Assembly (NCBI RefSeq): GCF_001182785.1
Contig: NZ_CP012099.1
Location: 4,338,501-4,402,500, forward strand
Direction: 5' to 3'
DNA from: Bacillus thuringiensis
Lineage (GTDB): Bacteria > Bacillota > Bacilli > Bacillales > Bacillaceae_G
DNA length: 64,000 bases
Shown one piece after another: positions 1-13,153 of this stretch. The notes under the pieces are model-generated. The model searched no databases. It was not told the DNA's origin and saw nothing but the letters and a program-made list of their open reading frames with translations. Every line of letters begins with the position of its first letter. Position 1 is the first letter of the stretch. The translations under genes were made by a program, and so were the position numbers.

Positions 1-157
1 CTATTTTTGTCGAAGCGTCAAGAAAACGTATACATAATTTGCATATAATTTGGCAATTCTTTTTTTCTTCTTAGATATTCAGATTTCCCTAAAGAAAAAT
101 CTGTTTTTATAAATGAAAAATGTTATATAATAATCCCTATAGAAAGAGGGGAATATT
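1..157. other. Upstream region of yslB
   Basis: AT-rich intergenic sequence with no convincing gene. A TATAAT-like hexamer near 123-128 lies about 30 bases before the yslB start and may be its -10 box. The strong SD-like GAGGGG lies at about 146-151. Confidence 0.4.
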
Positions 158-607
158 GTGAGCAAAAATACAATCGATATAACATCTTTAGAAGATGTTT
201 CATTGAACGCCTTCGCTTATGAATTGCTACGTGAAGAATTACTACCTGATTTAATCGGCAACGATTTAGATGGTATTTTATACTGGTCTGGTAGAAACCT
301 TGCAAGAAAATATCCGCTAGAAACAATTGAAGAAGTCATTCAGTTCTTTGAAAAAGCTGGCTGGGGCACTTTAAGCATTATTGAACATAAGCGTCGTGAA
401 ATGCAGTTCCAACTTAAAGGCACACTCATTGCAGAACGTCAAAAACAAAAACGACATTCTTCTTATCAACTAGAAGCTGGATTCATCGCTGAACAAATTC
501 AAAAGCAACGGAACGTCGTTGCAGAGTCATACGAAGAAAAGAAAAAACGTTCTGACTCTATTACATTTCTTGTAAAATGGGATATAAAAGATCTCATTGA
601 AGTGTAA
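158..607 (+). CDS. yslB: YslB family protein (DUF2507)
   Basis: A 149-residue soluble protein of the DUF2507/YslB family, which is found in Bacillaceae next to uvrC and the succinate dehydrogenase genes. Its biochemical role is not established. The start is GTG at 158, chosen because GAGGGG sits about 7 bases upstream. There is no signal peptide or membrane segment. The N-terminal half (ending near residue 90) is a mixed fold with the motif YWSGRNLARKYPL. The C-terminal third is rich in Lys, Gln and Glu, probably helical. It is convergent with uvrC and ends in its own hairpin terminator. Family assignment is from recall of the B. subtilis protein and gene order. Confidence 0.85.
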   Translation: MSKNTIDITSLEDVSLNAFAYELLREELLPDLIGNDLDGILYWSGRNLARKYPLETIEEVIQFFEKAGWGTLSIIEHKRREMQFQLKGTLIAERQKQKRHSSYQLEAGFIAEQIQKQRNVVAESYEEKKKRSDSITFLVKWDIKDLIEV

Positions 608-617
608 GCATTACCTA

Positions 618-655
618 CAGTCAACTAGACATATCAGTTTAGTTGACTTTTTTGT
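618..655 (+). terminator. Rho-independent terminator of yslB
   Basis: Inverted repeat AGTCAACTA / TTTAGTTGACT separated by about 9 bases and followed by a run of T. It lies just after the yslB stop codon. Confidence 0.8.
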
Positions 656-704
656 ATTTTCATTCAGATTCGTTTATTTTAAATCTTCAGAAATTATACC
701 AAAA

Positions 705-737
705 AACAGAAGACGTTGTAAACTACAACGTCTTCTT
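705..737 (-). terminator. uvrC terminator overlapping the stop codon
   Basis: Inverted repeat AAGACGTTGTA / TACAACGTCTT with a 3-base loop, followed on the minus strand by TTTTTT. The 5' arm contains the last codons and the TAG stop of uvrC, so the gene and its terminator share sequence. Confidence 0.8.
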
Positions 738-2507
738 ATCTGTTAAATACGTATAAATCGTCTCCGCGACATTTTTCGGCATACCCGCTTCGACAAATTC
801 CTCTATAGAAGCTTCTTTCATCTTCTTTAATGAACCAAAATGTTTTAACAATACCTTTTTCCGTTTATCACCTATTCCTGGAATGTCATCCAATGCTGAT
901 TGAATGACAGATTTCCCATGTAATTGACGATGGAATGTAATCGCAAATCGATGCACCTCATCTTGAATACGCTGCAATAAATAAAATTCTTGGCTATTTC
1001 TCTCAAGCATCACAGGTTCCGGTGGATCCCCAATAATTAAATGGGAGGTTTTATGTTTATCATCTTTCACAAGACCTGCCATCGGAATATATAATCCGAG
1101 CTCATTCTCCAGAATATCACTTGCAGCCGCTAGATGGCCTTTTCCTCCATCAATAATAATCAAATCAGGTAAGGGTGAATTTTCTTTAAGCGCCCTTGTA
1201 TAACGGCGTCTCACAACTTCTCTCATAGACTCATAATCGTCTGGTCCTTGAACCGTTTTAATTTTATATTTTCGATACTCTTTCTTCGCCGGTTTCCCAT
1301 CGATAAAAGCAATCATTGCAGAAACAGGATTTGTTCCTTGAATATTTGAGTTATCAAACGCTTCAATACGATACGGCGTTTCAATCCCAAGCTGCTTCCC
1401 TAAATGATCTACTGCTTTAATCGTTCGTTCTTCATCACGTTCAATTAAGTAAAACTTCTCTTCAAGAGCAATTTTTGCGTTTTTATTTGCTAATTCTACA
1501 AGATCTTTTTTCTTACCACGTTTCGGCTGTGTTGCTTCTACTTCTAAAAAGCGCTCTACTAATTCCGAGTCTATACTTCCTGGAACGACAATTTCCTTCG
1601 GCTTAAAATGACTACTGTTTTCATAAAATTGGCCGATAAACGTTAAAAAGCCCTCTTCTGGTTCATCGTAAATTGGAAACATAGAAACATCACGTTCAAT
1701 TAGCTTTCCTTTTCGAACGAAGAAAACTTGAACACACATCCATCCTTTATCCACTGCATATCCAAACACATCACGATCCACTAAGTCACTCATAATCATC
1801 TTTTGTTTTTCCATAATCGCATCAATATGAGCAATTTGATCACGCAACTCTTTTGCACGTTCAAACTCTAGTTTCTCTGAGGCCTCATACATTTTTATTT
1901 CTAATTCTGAACGAACTTCTTTATGTCCACCATTTAAAAACTTAATAATTTCATCTACAATTTCTTTATTTTGTTCTTCCGTCACTTCTTTCACACACGG
2001 CGCTAAACATTGACCCATATGATAATACAAACAAACTTTATCTGGCATATTCGTACATTTCCGAAGCGGATACATACGATCTAGCAGTTTTTTCGTTTCA
2101 TGAGCAGATTGTGCATTTGGATAAGGACCAAAATACTTTCCTTTATCCTTTTTTACATTTCGAGTAATGAGTAAGCGTGGTTGCTTCTCCGCCGTAATTT
2201 TAATAAAAGGATATGTTTTATCATCTTTTAATTGAATATTATATTTCGGATCATATTTTTTAATTAAATTTAACTCTAAAATAAGTGCTTCTAAATTCGA
2301 AGAGGTTACAATATATTCAAAATCAACAATTTCTCCTACAAGCCGCAGTGTTTTCCCATCATGTGAACCAGTAAAGTACGAGCGCACACGATTTTTAAGC
2401 ACTTTTGCCTTTCCAACATATATAACCGTTCCTTGCTTATCTTTCATCAAATAACAACCAGGTTGATCTGGTAAAATAGCCAACTTCTCTTTCAAATGTT
2501 CGTGCAC
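723..2507 (-). CDS. uvrC: Excinuclease ABC subunit C
   Basis: UvrC makes the dual incisions on either side of a DNA lesion in nucleotide excision repair, acting on the UvrB-DNA complex. The 594 residues match the family length. A GIY-YIG nuclease domain lies at residues 13-95 (GCYLMKDKQ, then VIYVGKAK). A UVR motif that contacts UvrB is near 196-232 ([16 protein letters not shown]). The RNase H-like C-terminal nuclease is near 370-540, with FDNSNIQG and [11 protein letters not shown] helix-hairpin-helix ([13 protein letters not shown]) closes the protein. The start is GTG at 2507 behind GGAGGGAGA. It is downstream of trxA, from which a terminator separates it. Confidence 0.97.
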   Translation of the reverse strand: MHEHLKEKLAILPDQPGCYLMKDKQGTVIYVGKAKVLKNRVRSYFTGSHDGKTLRLVGEIVDFEYIVTSSNLEALILELNLIKKYDPKYNIQLKDDKTYPFIKITAEKQPRLLITRNVKKDKGKYFGPYPNAQSAHETKKLLDRMYPLRKCTNMPDKVCLYYHMGQCLAPCVKEVTEEQNKEIVDEIIKFLNGGHKEVRSELEIKMYEASEKLEFERAKELRDQIAHIDAIMEKQKMIMSDLVDRDVFGYAVDKGWMCVQVFFVRKGKLIERDVSMFPIYDEPEEGFLTFIGQFYENSSHFKPKEIVVPGSIDSELVERFLEVEATQPKRGKKKDLVELANKNAKIALEEKFYLIERDEERTIKAVDHLGKQLGIETPYRIEAFDNSNIQGTNPVSAMIAFIDGKPAKKEYRKYKIKTVQGPDDYESMREVVRRRYTRALKENSPLPDLIIIDGGKGHLAAASDILENELGLYIPMAGLVKDDKHKTSHLIIGDPPEPVMLERNSQEFYLLQRIQDEVHRFAITFHRQLHGKSVIQSALDDIPGIGDKRKKVLLKHFGSLKKMKEASIEEFVEAGMPKNVAETIYTYLTDKKTL

Positions 2508-2611
2508 TCGTCTCCCTCCATTTCTACATACTTAGCATTTTTATTTTCCCTTGAAAACATACTATGCCCAAACACCCAACATACGTTCTTTTATTGTAAC
2601 GGAAAGACTGT

Positions 2612-2655
2612 AAAAAAGAAAATAAAAAAAGCTACCAACTGGTAGCTTTTTTATT
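2612..2655 (-). terminator. Terminator of trxA (bidirectional-looking)
   Basis: AAAAAAGCTACCA / TGGTAGCTTTTTT palindrome just beyond the trxA stop codon, with A and T runs on both sides. Confidence 0.85.
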
Positions 2656-2970
2656 TTAGAAATGTTTAGAAACTAATTCTACTAACGCTTCTTTCGGTTT
2701 GTAACCTAACGTTTGATCAACTACTTTACCGTCTTTTAATACGAAAAGAGCTGGAATGCTCATTACTTCGAATTGACGAGCAGTTTCTTGGTTCTCATCA
2801 ACATCTACTTTTACTACTTTTACTTTTTCGCCTAGTTCTGCATCGATTTCCTCTAATACAGGAGCGATCATTTTACAAGGTCCACACCAAGGTGCCCAGA
2901 AATCTAATAATACAACACCTTCGCTAGTTTCAGCTGCGAAGCTTTGGTCATTTGCGTTTACAATTGCCAT
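2656..2970 (-). CDS. trxA: Thioredoxin
   Basis: A cytoplasmic thiol-disulfide reductant of 104 residues, the usual thioredoxin size. The active site WCGPC is at residues 28-32 and the cis-proline loop MSIPAL is near 70-75. It donates electrons to ribonucleotide reductase and other enzymes and is recycled by thioredoxin reductase. A clean SD (GGAGG) precedes the ATG at 2970. It lies between etfA and uvrC as in B. subtilis. It is flanked by terminators on both sides, so it is probably a separate transcription unit with its promoter in 2971-3100. Confidence 0.97.
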   Translation of the reverse strand: MAIVNANDQSFAAETSEGVVLLDFWAPWCGPCKMIAPVLEEIDAELGEKVKVVKVDVDENQETARQFEVMSIPALFVLKDGKVVDQTLGYKPKEALVELVSKHF

Positions 2971-3103
2971 TTTATTTCCTCCTTCAAGTATATTCTACCA
3001 AGAGTATATCATTAACTTATATACGTGGCGAATAATATGTATCGTTATGTATTGTAACAAAAAAATGTTCCTTTATACTATATAAAAATACGGATTAAAT
3101 ACT

Positions 3104-3142
3104 AAAAAGATGAGAGACAGGGGATCTCTCACCTTTTTCTAT
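3104..3142 (-). terminator. Terminator of the fadR-etf operon
   Basis: Inverted repeat around GTGAGAGATCCCC / GTCTCTCATC, with the minus-strand 3' side running into T residues. It lies between etfA and trxA. Confidence 0.6.
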
Positions 3143-3181
3143 ATATAGGGGTACTTCACTTGGAACTCAAGGGTACTTAAA

Positions 3182-4159
3182 TCATGAATGTACTTTTAAC
3201 TTTTTAAACTCTTCTGTTAAAAGAGGTACAACTTCGAACAAGTCACCAACAATACCGTAGTCAGCTACTTTGAAGATACTTGCTTCTGGATCTTTATTAA
3301 TCGCAACGATTATTTTTGAATTAGACATACCTGCTAAATGCTGAATCGCACCAGAAATACCACATGCAATGTATAAGTCTGGCGTAACAACTTTACCAGT
3401 TTGACCAATTTGTAATGAGTACTCACAGTATTCAGCGTCACAAGCACCACGAGATGCCCCAACAGCGCCGCCTAGTACGTCAGCTAACTCTTTTAATGGT
3501 TTAAATCCTTCTTCACTCTTCACACCGCGTCCGCCAGCGATAATAACTTTCGCTTCAGAAAGATCCACACCTTCTGCTGTTTTACGGACAACATCTTGAA
3601 TGATTGTACGTAAATCTTTCACATCAACTGTAATAGAAGATACGTCACCGCTGCGAGACTCATCTTTTTCCAGAGTTGCAATGTTATTTGGACGCACTGT
3701 CGCAAATAACATGCCGTCTGTTACAATCTTCTTCTCGAATGCTTTACCAGAGTAAATTGGACGAGTGAAGATAACATTTCCACCTTCAACCTCTAAAGCA
3801 GTTACGTCAGAAACTAAACCAGCTTCAAGCTTCGCTGCTAATTTTGGTGATAAATCTTTACCAAGTGCCGTATGTCCAAAGACAATACCTTCTGGATTTT
3901 CTTCAGCATGTACAGCTAAAAACGCTTGTGCATAACCATCAGATGTATATGATTTTAATTTATCATTTTCAACTGTCACAACGCGATCTGCACCGTAATG
4001 AATCAATTCATTTGCAAAAGAGGCAACGCTGTCTCCAATTAGAAGACCTACTACTTCACCGCCTTCTGCAATTGTTTTTGCTGCTGCTACCGCTTCAAAC
4101 GAAACGTTACGTAGCGATCCATCACGAACTTCACCCATTACTAATACTTTACGAGCCAT
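3182..4159 (-). CDS. etfA: Electron transfer flavoprotein, alpha subunit
   Basis: EtfA carries FAD and, with EtfB, takes electrons from acyl-CoA dehydrogenases to the respiratory chain during fatty acid oxidation. From the ATG at 4159 it has 325 residues, the normal size. The C-terminal FAD-binding part is clear: GGRGVKS, then GASRGACDAEY, QIGQTGKVV and ISGAIQH. The start follows GGAGGG with good spacing, so an upstream in-frame ATG at 4177 is not used. It is the last gene of the lcfA/fadR/fadB/etfB/etfA cluster. Confidence 0.97.
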   Translation of the reverse strand: MARKVLVMGEVRDGSLRNVSFEAVAAAKTIAEGGEVVGLLIGDSVASFANELIHYGADRVVTVENDKLKSYTSDGYAQAFLAVHAEENPEGIVFGHTALGKDLSPKLAAKLEAGLVSDVTALEVEGGNVIFTRPIYSGKAFEKKIVTDGMLFATVRPNNIATLEKDESRSGDVSSITVDVKDLRTIIQDVVRKTAEGVDLSEAKVIIAGGRGVKSEEGFKPLKELADVLGGAVGASRGACDAEYCEYSLQIGQTGKVVTPDLYIACGISGAIQHLAGMSNSKIIVAINKDPEASIFKVADYGIVGDLFEVVPLLTEEFKKLKVHS

Positions 4160-4195
4160 AGATTTTCCCTCCTGCATATATAATTTCGTATTTTA

Positions 4196-4969
4196 TTAGA
4201 TTACTTTCGCTTCTGTATGGAGCAACGATACAAGTTCTTTTACTTGATCTTGCAGCTCGCCTTGTAACACTTTTCCTGCATCTTTCTTAGGAGGCAAATA
4301 GATTTCAATTGTTTTTGTCTTTGCTTCCACATCATCTTCTTCTAAATCTAAATCATCTAATTCTACTTCTTCTAGTGGCTTTTTCTTCGCTTTCATAATA
4401 CCTGGTAGCGATGGATAACGTGGTTCATTTAAACCTTGCTGTGCTGTTACTAAAACTGGTAATGAAGTTGCAATCACTTCTGTATCACCTTCAACATCAC
4501 GCTCAATCTTCACATTTGTACCGTCAATTTCAAGTTTTGTAATTGTCGTTACATATGGAATATTTAACGCTTCAGCTACGCGTGGCCCTACTTGTCCAGA
4601 TGCACCATCAATTGCAACGTTTCCGCCTAAAATTAAATCTGCATCTTTATCTTTTAAATATTCAGCAAGCACTTTTGCTGTCGTGAACTGGTCACCATTT
4701 TCTACATCATCTTCAATATTAATTAATACCGCTTTATCACAGCCCATTGCTAATGCAGTACGAAGTTCTTTCTCACTATCTTCGCCACCGACTGTTACAA
4801 CTGTAACTTCTCCACCTTGTGCGTCTCTTACTTGAATTGCTTCTTCAATTGCATATTCATCGTAAGGGTTGATGATGAATTCCGCTTCGCCATCGTAAAT
4901 TGCACCGTTTTTAATTACGATTTTTTCTTCTGTATCAAATGTTCGTTTCATGAGTACGTAGATGTTCAT
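4196..4969 (-). CDS. etfB: Electron transfer flavoprotein, beta subunit
   Basis: EtfB pairs with EtfA; the family binds AMP structurally. The protein has 257 residues. The N-terminal alpha/beta nucleotide-binding fold includes MKRTFD, AIQVRD and the segment ALAMGCDKAVLI. GGNVAIDGASGQVGPR is the conserved family signature. The gene sits 36 bases upstream of etfA in the same direction. It follows the enoyl-CoA hydratase gene, so it is probably co-transcribed and FadR-regulated. Confidence 0.97.
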   Translation of the reverse strand: MNIYVLMKRTFDTEEKIVIKNGAIYDGEAEFIINPYDEYAIEEAIQVRDAQGGEVTVVTVGGEDSEKELRTALAMGCDKAVLINIEDDVENGDQFTTAKVLAEYLKDKDADLILGGNVAIDGASGQVGPRVAEALNIPYVTTITKLEIDGTNVKIERDVEGDTEVIATSLPVLVTAQQGLNEPRYPSLPGIMKAKKKPLEEVELDDLDLEEDDVEAKTKTIEIYLPPKKDAGKVLQGELQDQVKELVSLLHTEAKVI

Positions 4970-5047
4970 TCCATTTACCCCCTTGTTTTTCAGAAAGATT
5001 CTATCAATTTTAATTTTCTGTTAATTTATATTAAAAAAATAATTGAA

Positions 5048-6423
<1,376 letters not shown>

Positions 6424-6449
6424 TTTACTGTCCCCTTCAAGAAGATGAC

Positions 6450-6467
6450 TGAATGAATAGTCATTCA
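6450..6467. promoter_or_regulatory. FadR operator upstream of fadR
   Basis: TGAATGAATAGTCATTCA is an 18-bp near-perfect palindrome matching the known Bacillus FadR box (TGAATGA-N4-TCATTCA type). It lies 27 bases upstream of the fadR GTG. Confidence 0.85.
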
Positions 6468-6529
6468 TATTCTTATAATACTGACTATTTAGAAAAGTGT
6501 CAATCCTATTTTTTCAAAAAGAAAGGGCC

Positions 6530-8221
6530 TTAGCCCGTTTGCTCATCCTCATTCTTTCTCTTCTCTTCATCTATTAGAACACGGCGTAAAATTTTCCCTA
6601 CTGTCGTTTTCGGCAATTCATCTCTAAACTCATATACTTTCGGCACTTTATAAGCCGCTAAATATTTACGTGCAAACTGATTTAATTCTTCCTCAGAGCA
6701 TTCCGTCCCTTCTTTTAACACAACAAATGCTTTAACTGTCTCTCCTCGGTACGGATCTGGAACTCCAATTGTCACTACTTCTTGCACTTTTTCATGCTCA
6801 TATAATACTTCTTCAACTTCACGAGGATACACATTAAATCCACTCGCGACAATCATATCTTTCTTGCGATCTTTTACATAGAAGAATCCATCTTCATCCA
6901 TGTAGCCAACATCACCTGTATGGAGCCAGCCATCTTGCAATACAGCCGCTGTTTCCTCTGGCTTATTCCAATATCCTTTCATAATTTGAGGGCCTTTCAC
7001 TACAATTTCACCTATTTCTCCTGGCGGTAATGCCTCACCAGTTTCAAGCGACATAATGATTGCTTCTGTATCTGGCCACGGAACTCCGATGCTACCTGGC
7101 ACTCGCTTTTCCCATAAAAAATTACTATGTGTAACCGGAGAGGATTCTGTTAAACCATATCCCTCTACTAGTTTACCACCTGTAACTGTTTCGAACTTTT
7201 CCTGTACTTCTACTGGCAGTGGTGCTGATCCACTAATACAAGCACGGATAGAAGAAATATCGTATTCTTTTAAAAGCGGACTATTTAAAAGAGCGATATA
7301 AATAGTTGGTGCCCCTGGAAACAATGTCACTTTATGCTTCTTAATCGCTTCAAAAACCATTTTCATATCAAACTTTGGAATAAGGACCATTTTGTATCCT
7401 TGCATAATACTTAAATTCATAACAGCTGTCATACCATAAACATGGAAAAATGGAAGAACCCCAAGGACGACTTCTTCACCTTCGTTACAGTTATATAACC
7501 AATGCACTCCCATCAAAGTGTTAGAAACAAGGTTTTTATGCGTTAACATAACTCCTTTCGGAAATCCGGTTGTTCCTCCTGTGTACTGTAAAAGAGCTAG
7601 ATCATTTTCAGGATCACAAGGCACCTCAACATTCGTATTCACTTCTTTTTCTACTGAATTCCAAAGATGAATCGTTTCACTCTCTGATACTTTCACAACT
7701 AAATTCGACTGTTTTTTCTGCACAAATGGATACAATAGATTTTTAGGGAATGGTAAAAAGTCTGCAATACGAGTTACGATAATATGCTCAATTTTTGTAG
7801 CAGATTGAACATTCGTTACTCTTGGAAACACTAAATCGAGACAAAGAATTACTTTTGCTCCCGAGTCATGAAGCTGATATTCTAATTCCCTTTCTGTATA
7901 CAGTGGATTGGTTTGTACTACGATACCTCCCGCAAGTAATGTACCGTAATAACCAATTACAGCTTGCGGACAATTCGGCAACATAATAGCAACTCGATCA
8001 CCCTTTTCCACACCGAGCTTTTGAAGATAATTTGCAAACCTCTTCACCTTATCATGGAAGTCCGAAAACGTAATATCCTTCCCTAAAAAGTGAAGCGCTT
8101 TCTTTCTTGGGTAGCGAGAAGCCATCTGTTCTACATATCTATGAAGCGGCTGAATATCATAAGAAATCGTACTCGGAATTTCCTCTGGATAACTTTTCAA
8201 CCATGGTTTTTCCACCTTCAT
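6530..8221 (-). CDS. lcfA: Long-chain acyl-CoA synthetase
   Basis: An AMP-forming fatty acid-CoA ligase of 563 residues that activates fatty acids for beta-oxidation. Visible signatures are the ATP loop YTGGTTGFPKG (about 214-224), GYGLTES, the adenylate motif HTGDVGYMDEDG, the hinge KDRKKDMIVASG and the C-terminal catalytic lysine context PKTTVGKILRR. The start ATG at 8221 follows AAGGGGG at short spacing; a GTG two codons on is possible. It is the first gene of the FadR regulon here and has its own FadR-like palindrome upstream. Confidence 0.95.
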   Translation of the reverse strand: MKVEKPWLKSYPEEIPSTISYDIQPLHRYVEQMASRYPRKKALHFLGKDITFSDFHDKVKRFANYLQKLGVEKGDRVAIMLPNCPQAVIGYYGTLLAGGIVVQTNPLYTERELEYQLHDSGAKVILCLDLVFPRVTNVQSATKIEHIIVTRIADFLPFPKNLLYPFVQKKQSNLVVKVSESETIHLWNSVEKEVNTNVEVPCDPENDLALLQYTGGTTGFPKGVMLTHKNLVSNTLMGVHWLYNCNEGEEVVLGVLPFFHVYGMTAVMNLSIMQGYKMVLIPKFDMKMVFEAIKKHKVTLFPGAPTIYIALLNSPLLKEYDISSIRACISGSAPLPVEVQEKFETVTGGKLVEGYGLTESSPVTHSNFLWEKRVPGSIGVPWPDTEAIIMSLETGEALPPGEIGEIVVKGPQIMKGYWNKPEETAAVLQDGWLHTGDVGYMDEDGFFYVKDRKKDMIVASGFNVYPREVEEVLYEHEKVQEVVTIGVPDPYRGETVKAFVVLKEGTECSEEELNQFARKYLAAYKVPKVYEFRDELPKTTVGKILRRVLIDEEKRKNEDEQTG

Positions 8222-8247
8222 TCCCCCTTCAAATACATAAAAAATAA

Positions 8248-8263
8248 ATGAATGTTCATTCAT
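8248..8263. promoter_or_regulatory. FadR-like operator upstream of lcfA
   Basis: ATGAATGTTCATTCAT has arms ATGAATG and CATTCAT like the FadR box before fadR. It sits 27 bases upstream of the lcfA start, so it could block the promoter. Confidence 0.75.
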
Positions 8264-8365
8264 GATGGTTATTTTCATTATATTATAGTCACCATAACGT
8301 TACAATCATAATATTCTGACTTTTATATAACTATGCTTTACTTCATTAACTTCTTATTATATGTA

Positions 8366-8400
8366 GAAACTCTCTTAATCTTAAAAGAGTAAGAGAGTTA
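8366..8400 (-). terminator. Probable terminator of the collagen-like gene
   Basis: AACTCTCTTA / TAAGAGAGTT inverted repeat just past the stop codon on the minus strand, with a weak T-rich tail. Confidence 0.55.
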
Positions 8401-8404
8401 TAGT

Positions 8405-9685
<1,281 letters not shown>

Positions 9686-9742
9686 GTTGATCACTTCCTT
9701 TACATGCAATCTTTTAAGTACAATCACCGAGTTAGAAAACAT

Positions 9743-10030
9743 CTATCTAAATAACAAAGAAATACTTTACCTATTAGGGATAAACACAGATTTATTCCAT
9801 ACATTCTAGTAATTATTACATGCGATTCTCACTCTTTTTGCTTGTACTTTCGCCCCATCTCCACAGATTATTAACCATACACATTACACTTTCGTACACA
9901 GCCAAGTTCCCATTTAAACTTTCCACATTCGCCACTCTTTTTAGTAAAGAAGCTTATTCTTCATAAATAGCGACTATAACATATAAAAATCCGTATAATT
10001 TATTGTTTTCAGTCAAAATTTTTAAAAAAT
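9743..10030. other. Intergenic region, nothing firm
   Basis: AT-rich gap between the divergent collagen-like gene and the iron transporter. I see no ORF with a ribosome site and no strong hairpin. It must hold the collagen-gene promoter, but I could not assign a sigma factor. Confidence 0.4.
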
Positions 10031-10031
10031 A

Positions 10032-10090
10032 TTGACACTTAAATTATCCTCATAGTATGATTTGGTTGTTGTAATTGATAACCATTTTCA
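10032..10090 (+). promoter_or_regulatory. Promoter and Fur-like box of the siderophore transporter
   Basis: TTGACA at 10032-10037 and TATGAT at 10056-10061 are separated by 18 bases. TGATAACCATTTTCA at 10076-10090 matches 13 of 15 positions of TGATAATNATTATCA and lies just past the -10 box, so Fur binding would block initiation. Confidence 0.7.
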
Positions 10091-10134
10091 CTTACGGTGC
10101 CAGTTACAAAAAACACTTAATTTGGGGGCAGAAG

Positions 10135-11109
10135 ATGAAGAGAATTATCAGTATTTTCATAGTAATTCTTCTATTCGCTGTTGGATGTGGACAGCAAAAA
10201 GAGGAGAAAAAAGAAACAAAAGCGGACAATAAAAGTCAAGCTATAACGATTAAACACGCTGAAGGGGAAACGAAGTTAGATAAACCAGCGAAAAAAGTAG
10301 TTGTACTTGAGTGGGTATATTCAGAAGACTTATTAGCACTTGGTGTTCAGCCAGTAGGGATGGCAGACATTAAGAATTATAATAAATGGGTAAATACAAA
10401 AACAAAACCGAGTAAAGATGTTGTAGATGTAGGGACACGTCAACAACCAAACTTAGAAGAAATTAGCCGTTTAAAACCAGACTTAATTATCACAGCTTCA
10501 TTCCGTGGTAAAGCAATTAAAAATGAATTAGAGCAAATTGCACCAACAGTTATGTTTGATCCATCAACAAGCAATAACGATCACTTCGCTGAAATGACAG
10601 AAACATTTAAACAAATTGCAAAAGCAGTTGGAAAAGAAGAAGAAGGTAAAAAAGTATTAGCTGATATGGATAAAGCATTCGCTAATGCAAAAGCAAAAAT
10701 TGAAAAAGCAGACTTAAAAGATAAAAACATCGCAATGGCACAAGCATTTACTGCTAAAAACGTACCAACATTCCGTATCTTAACTGACAATTCTTTAGCT
10801 TTACAAGTTACAAAAAAATTAGGTTTAACAAATACTTTCGAAGCAGGAAAATCTGAGCCAGATGGTTTCAAACAAACAACTGTAGAATCATTACAAAGTG
10901 TACAAGATTCAAACTTCATTTACATTGTAGCGGATGAAGATAACATTTTTGACACGCAACTAAAGGGCAACCCTGCTTGGGAAGAATTAAAGTTCAAAAA
11001 AGAAAACAAAATGTATAAATTAAAAGGCGACACTTGGATTTTCGGTGGTCCTGAGTCTGCAACATCTTTAGCAACACAAGTAGCAGATGTAATGACAGTG
11101 AAGAAGTGA
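10135..11109 (+). CDS. Iron-siderophore ABC transporter, substrate-binding lipoprotein
   Basis: A 324-residue lipoprotein of the FecB/FhuD class (long-helix, type III binding protein). The signal peptide ends in the lipobox FAVGC, followed by a Lys/Glu linker. The binding fold begins near AKKVVVLEW; a typical [18 protein letters not shown] segment follows. It should capture a ferric siderophore outside the membrane and pass it to the permease 7 bases downstream. The ATG at 10135 follows TTGGGGGCAGA; the longer frame from 10075 would not give a signal peptide at its start. A Fur-like site upstream implies iron repression. The siderophore (hydroxamate or citrate type) cannot be read from sequence. 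Confidence 0.9.
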   Translation: MKRIISIFIVILLFAVGCGQQKEEKKETKADNKSQAITIKHAEGETKLDKPAKKVVVLEWVYSEDLLALGVQPVGMADIKNYNKWVNTKTKPSKDVVDVGTRQQPNLEEISRLKPDLIITASFRGKAIKNELEQIAPTVMFDPSTSNNDHFAEMTETFKQIAKAVGKEEEGKKVLADMDKAFANAKAKIEKADLKDKNIAMAQAFTAKNVPTFRILTDNSLALQVTKKLGLTNTFEAGKSEPDGFKQTTVESLQSVQDSNFIYIVADEDNIFDTQLKGNPAWEELKFKKENKMYKLKGDTWIFGGPESATSLATQVADVMTVKK

Positions 11110-11116
11110 TTACGCG

Positions 11117-13153
11117 ATGAATAGCCTACAACATACACTTCGAGCAAGTCTTATATTCGGAGGAGGAGCAGCTCTCTTGCTCCTCCTTTTCTTTATTCAT
11201 ATCGGACAAGGTCAAGCAAACATTTCCTATAGTATGATTATTGATGCTCTTATCTCACCGAACCAATCGCTAGAACATCAAACTTTAATCATGCTTCGAT
11301 TACCTAGAGCCGTAATTGCCATTTTAGCTGGAGGTGCCCTTGCTGCATCTGGGGTTATTTTACAAACATTAACGAAAAATCCACTTGCTGAATCCAGTAC
11401 AATGGGTATTCACTCTGGCGCATATTTCTTTCTAGTAACGGCTACAATTTTCTTACCGAAAGGTTTACAAATTAATTCTCTTCTGTTCACATTTATCGGC
11501 GGTGCTATTACTGCTTTATTTGTATACCGTATTTCTGGTGGAAAAAAGGGAACCCCACTCAGAATGGCATTAGCTGGTATGGTCGTTACATTAATGCTCT
11601 CTGCCTTTACCGGAACGATGCAGCTTTTCTATGAAAATGAAACAGCTGGTTTATTTTTATGGGGAGCTGGATCTCTTATTCAAAATAACTGGGATGGCGT
11701 TCAATTTGCTTTTCCATTTATCATTATTTCTTTCCTAGTTTTACTATTTATATCTCGTAAACTCAACATTCTCTTACTTGGTGATGATGTTGCTGTTTCT
11801 CTTGGTGAAAAAACAGCAGTAACACGTCTTATCGCCTTCATTGCTGCAATCTTTTTAACAGCAGTAATTGTTACTGTTGTTGGACCAATTGGATTTGTCG
11901 GCTTAGTTGCACCTCATTTAATGCGCCTTATCGGATACCGTCAACACTTTACTCTTCTTCTCTCTTCTTTCTTATGGGGGGCAGTATTATTGCTTGGAGC
12001 AGATGTTGTCGGTAGATTAATAGATCCAACCGGTGCAGAACTTCCTGTTGGGGCAGTCACAGCAATGATTGGATCTCCTTGGCTTATTTACTTAGTCTAT
12101 CGAATGATGAAATCGAAACAATATATGAATGATAACGGTGCGAATGCAGCTGGAGCTAGTTCCAGCTATTACTCTTATAAAAAGGTAATCATTATATCTA
12201 TCACACTTTGTATTGTGACGATTGCTCTTGGTGTTACCATCGGTAGTAACGCTTATATCGAAAGCATTACTAATGTTATATCAGGTCAATTAACACAATT
12301 TGACAAAAATATGATGATGAATCTTCGTTTACCAAGAATGCTCGTTGCCGCTATTGCTGGTGCATGCCTTGCAATAAGTGGGCTTGTTTTCCAAGGTATA
12401 TTACGAAACCCACTTGCCGATCCTTCTATTATTGGTATTTCATCGGGAGCTGGTGTCGGTGCTTTAACTATTATGTATGTCTTTCCTGCACTTCCTGGTT
12501 TCTTCCTACCAATTGGTGCATTTATTGGCGGACTACTTGCAGTTGGAATTGTCCTCTTCTTCTCTTGGAAATCAGGATTTAGTCCAACAGCTCTCGCTTT
12601 AATAGGGATTGGTATTTCTGCGCTTGGCTCAGCAATTATTCAAATCTTTATCGTTAGAGCCAATTTGAATGTTGCCGCTGCTTTAACATGGTTATCTGGT
12701 AGTACGTATGCAAGAGGGTGGAATCACTTAGAAAATATCATTCTATATCCATCTCTAATTCTTGTATTAATTATCTTTTTCTTAATAAAACAACTTGATG
12801 TTCTCGTACTTGGAGACGATTTAGCAACTGGACTTGGGCAACCAGTAAATAAAACACGTCTTGCTCTAATTGTGCTAGCGACACTACTTGCATCAGTAAA
12901 TATCGCTGCTGTCGGTACTATTGCCTTTTTAGGCCTTGTCGCTCCTCACTTAGCAAGAATTGTTGTTGGTATGAATCATCAAAGACTATTCGTTTGTTCA
13001 GCACTATTTGGAGCAATCCTTCTTTCTGTTGCTGACTTACTTGGACGTACAATCGCATATCCGAAAGAAATTCCTTCTGGTCTTGTCGTTGCTGTACTTG
13101 GAGCACCTTATTTCTTATGGTTGATGAGGAAGAGTGGGAAGAAGGTTAATTAA
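11117..13153 (+). CDS. Fused double FecCD-type iron-siderophore permease
   Basis: A 678-residue membrane protein made of two homologous FecCD permease halves in one chain, as in FhuB. The half motifs recur: [23 protein letters not shown] (near 55) and [19 protein letters not shown] (near 405). [12 protein letters not shown] and [12 protein letters not shown], the loops that contact the ATPase, also recur. About 20 membrane helices are expected. It follows the binding protein gene by 7 bases with SD AAGAAGTGA. No ATPase gene follows; the operon ends in a strong terminator, so the ATPase must be supplied from elsewhere. Confidence 0.93.
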   Translation: MNSLQHTLRASLIFGGGAALLLLLFFIHIGQGQANISYSMIIDALISPNQSLEHQTLIMLRLPRAVIAILAGGALAASGVILQTLTKNPLAESSTMGIHSGAYFFLVTATIFLPKGLQINSLLFTFIGGAITALFVYRISGGKKGTPLRMALAGMVVTLMLSAFTGTMQLFYENETAGLFLWGAGSLIQNNWDGVQFAFPFIIISFLVLLFISRKLNILLLGDDVAVSLGEKTAVTRLIAFIAAIFLTAVIVTVVGPIGFVGLVAPHLMRLIGYRQHFTLLLSSFLWGAVLLLGADVVGRLIDPTGAELPVGAVTAMIGSPWLIYLVYRMMKSKQYMNDNGANAAGASSSYYSYKKVIIISITLCIVTIALGVTIGSNAYIESITNVISGQLTQFDKNMMMNLRLPRMLVAAIAGACLAISGLVFQGILRNPLADPSIIGISSGAGVGALTIMYVFPALPGFFLPIGAFIGGLLAVGIVLFFSWKSGFSPTALALIGIGISALGSAIIQIFIVRANLNVAAALTWLSGSTYARGWNHLENIILYPSLILVLIIFFLIKQLDVLVLGDDLATGLGQPVNKTRLALIVLATLLASVNIAAVGTIAFLGLVAPHLARIVVGMNHQRLFVCSALFGAILLSVADLLGRTIAYPKEIPSGLVVAVLGAPYFLWLMRKSGKKVN

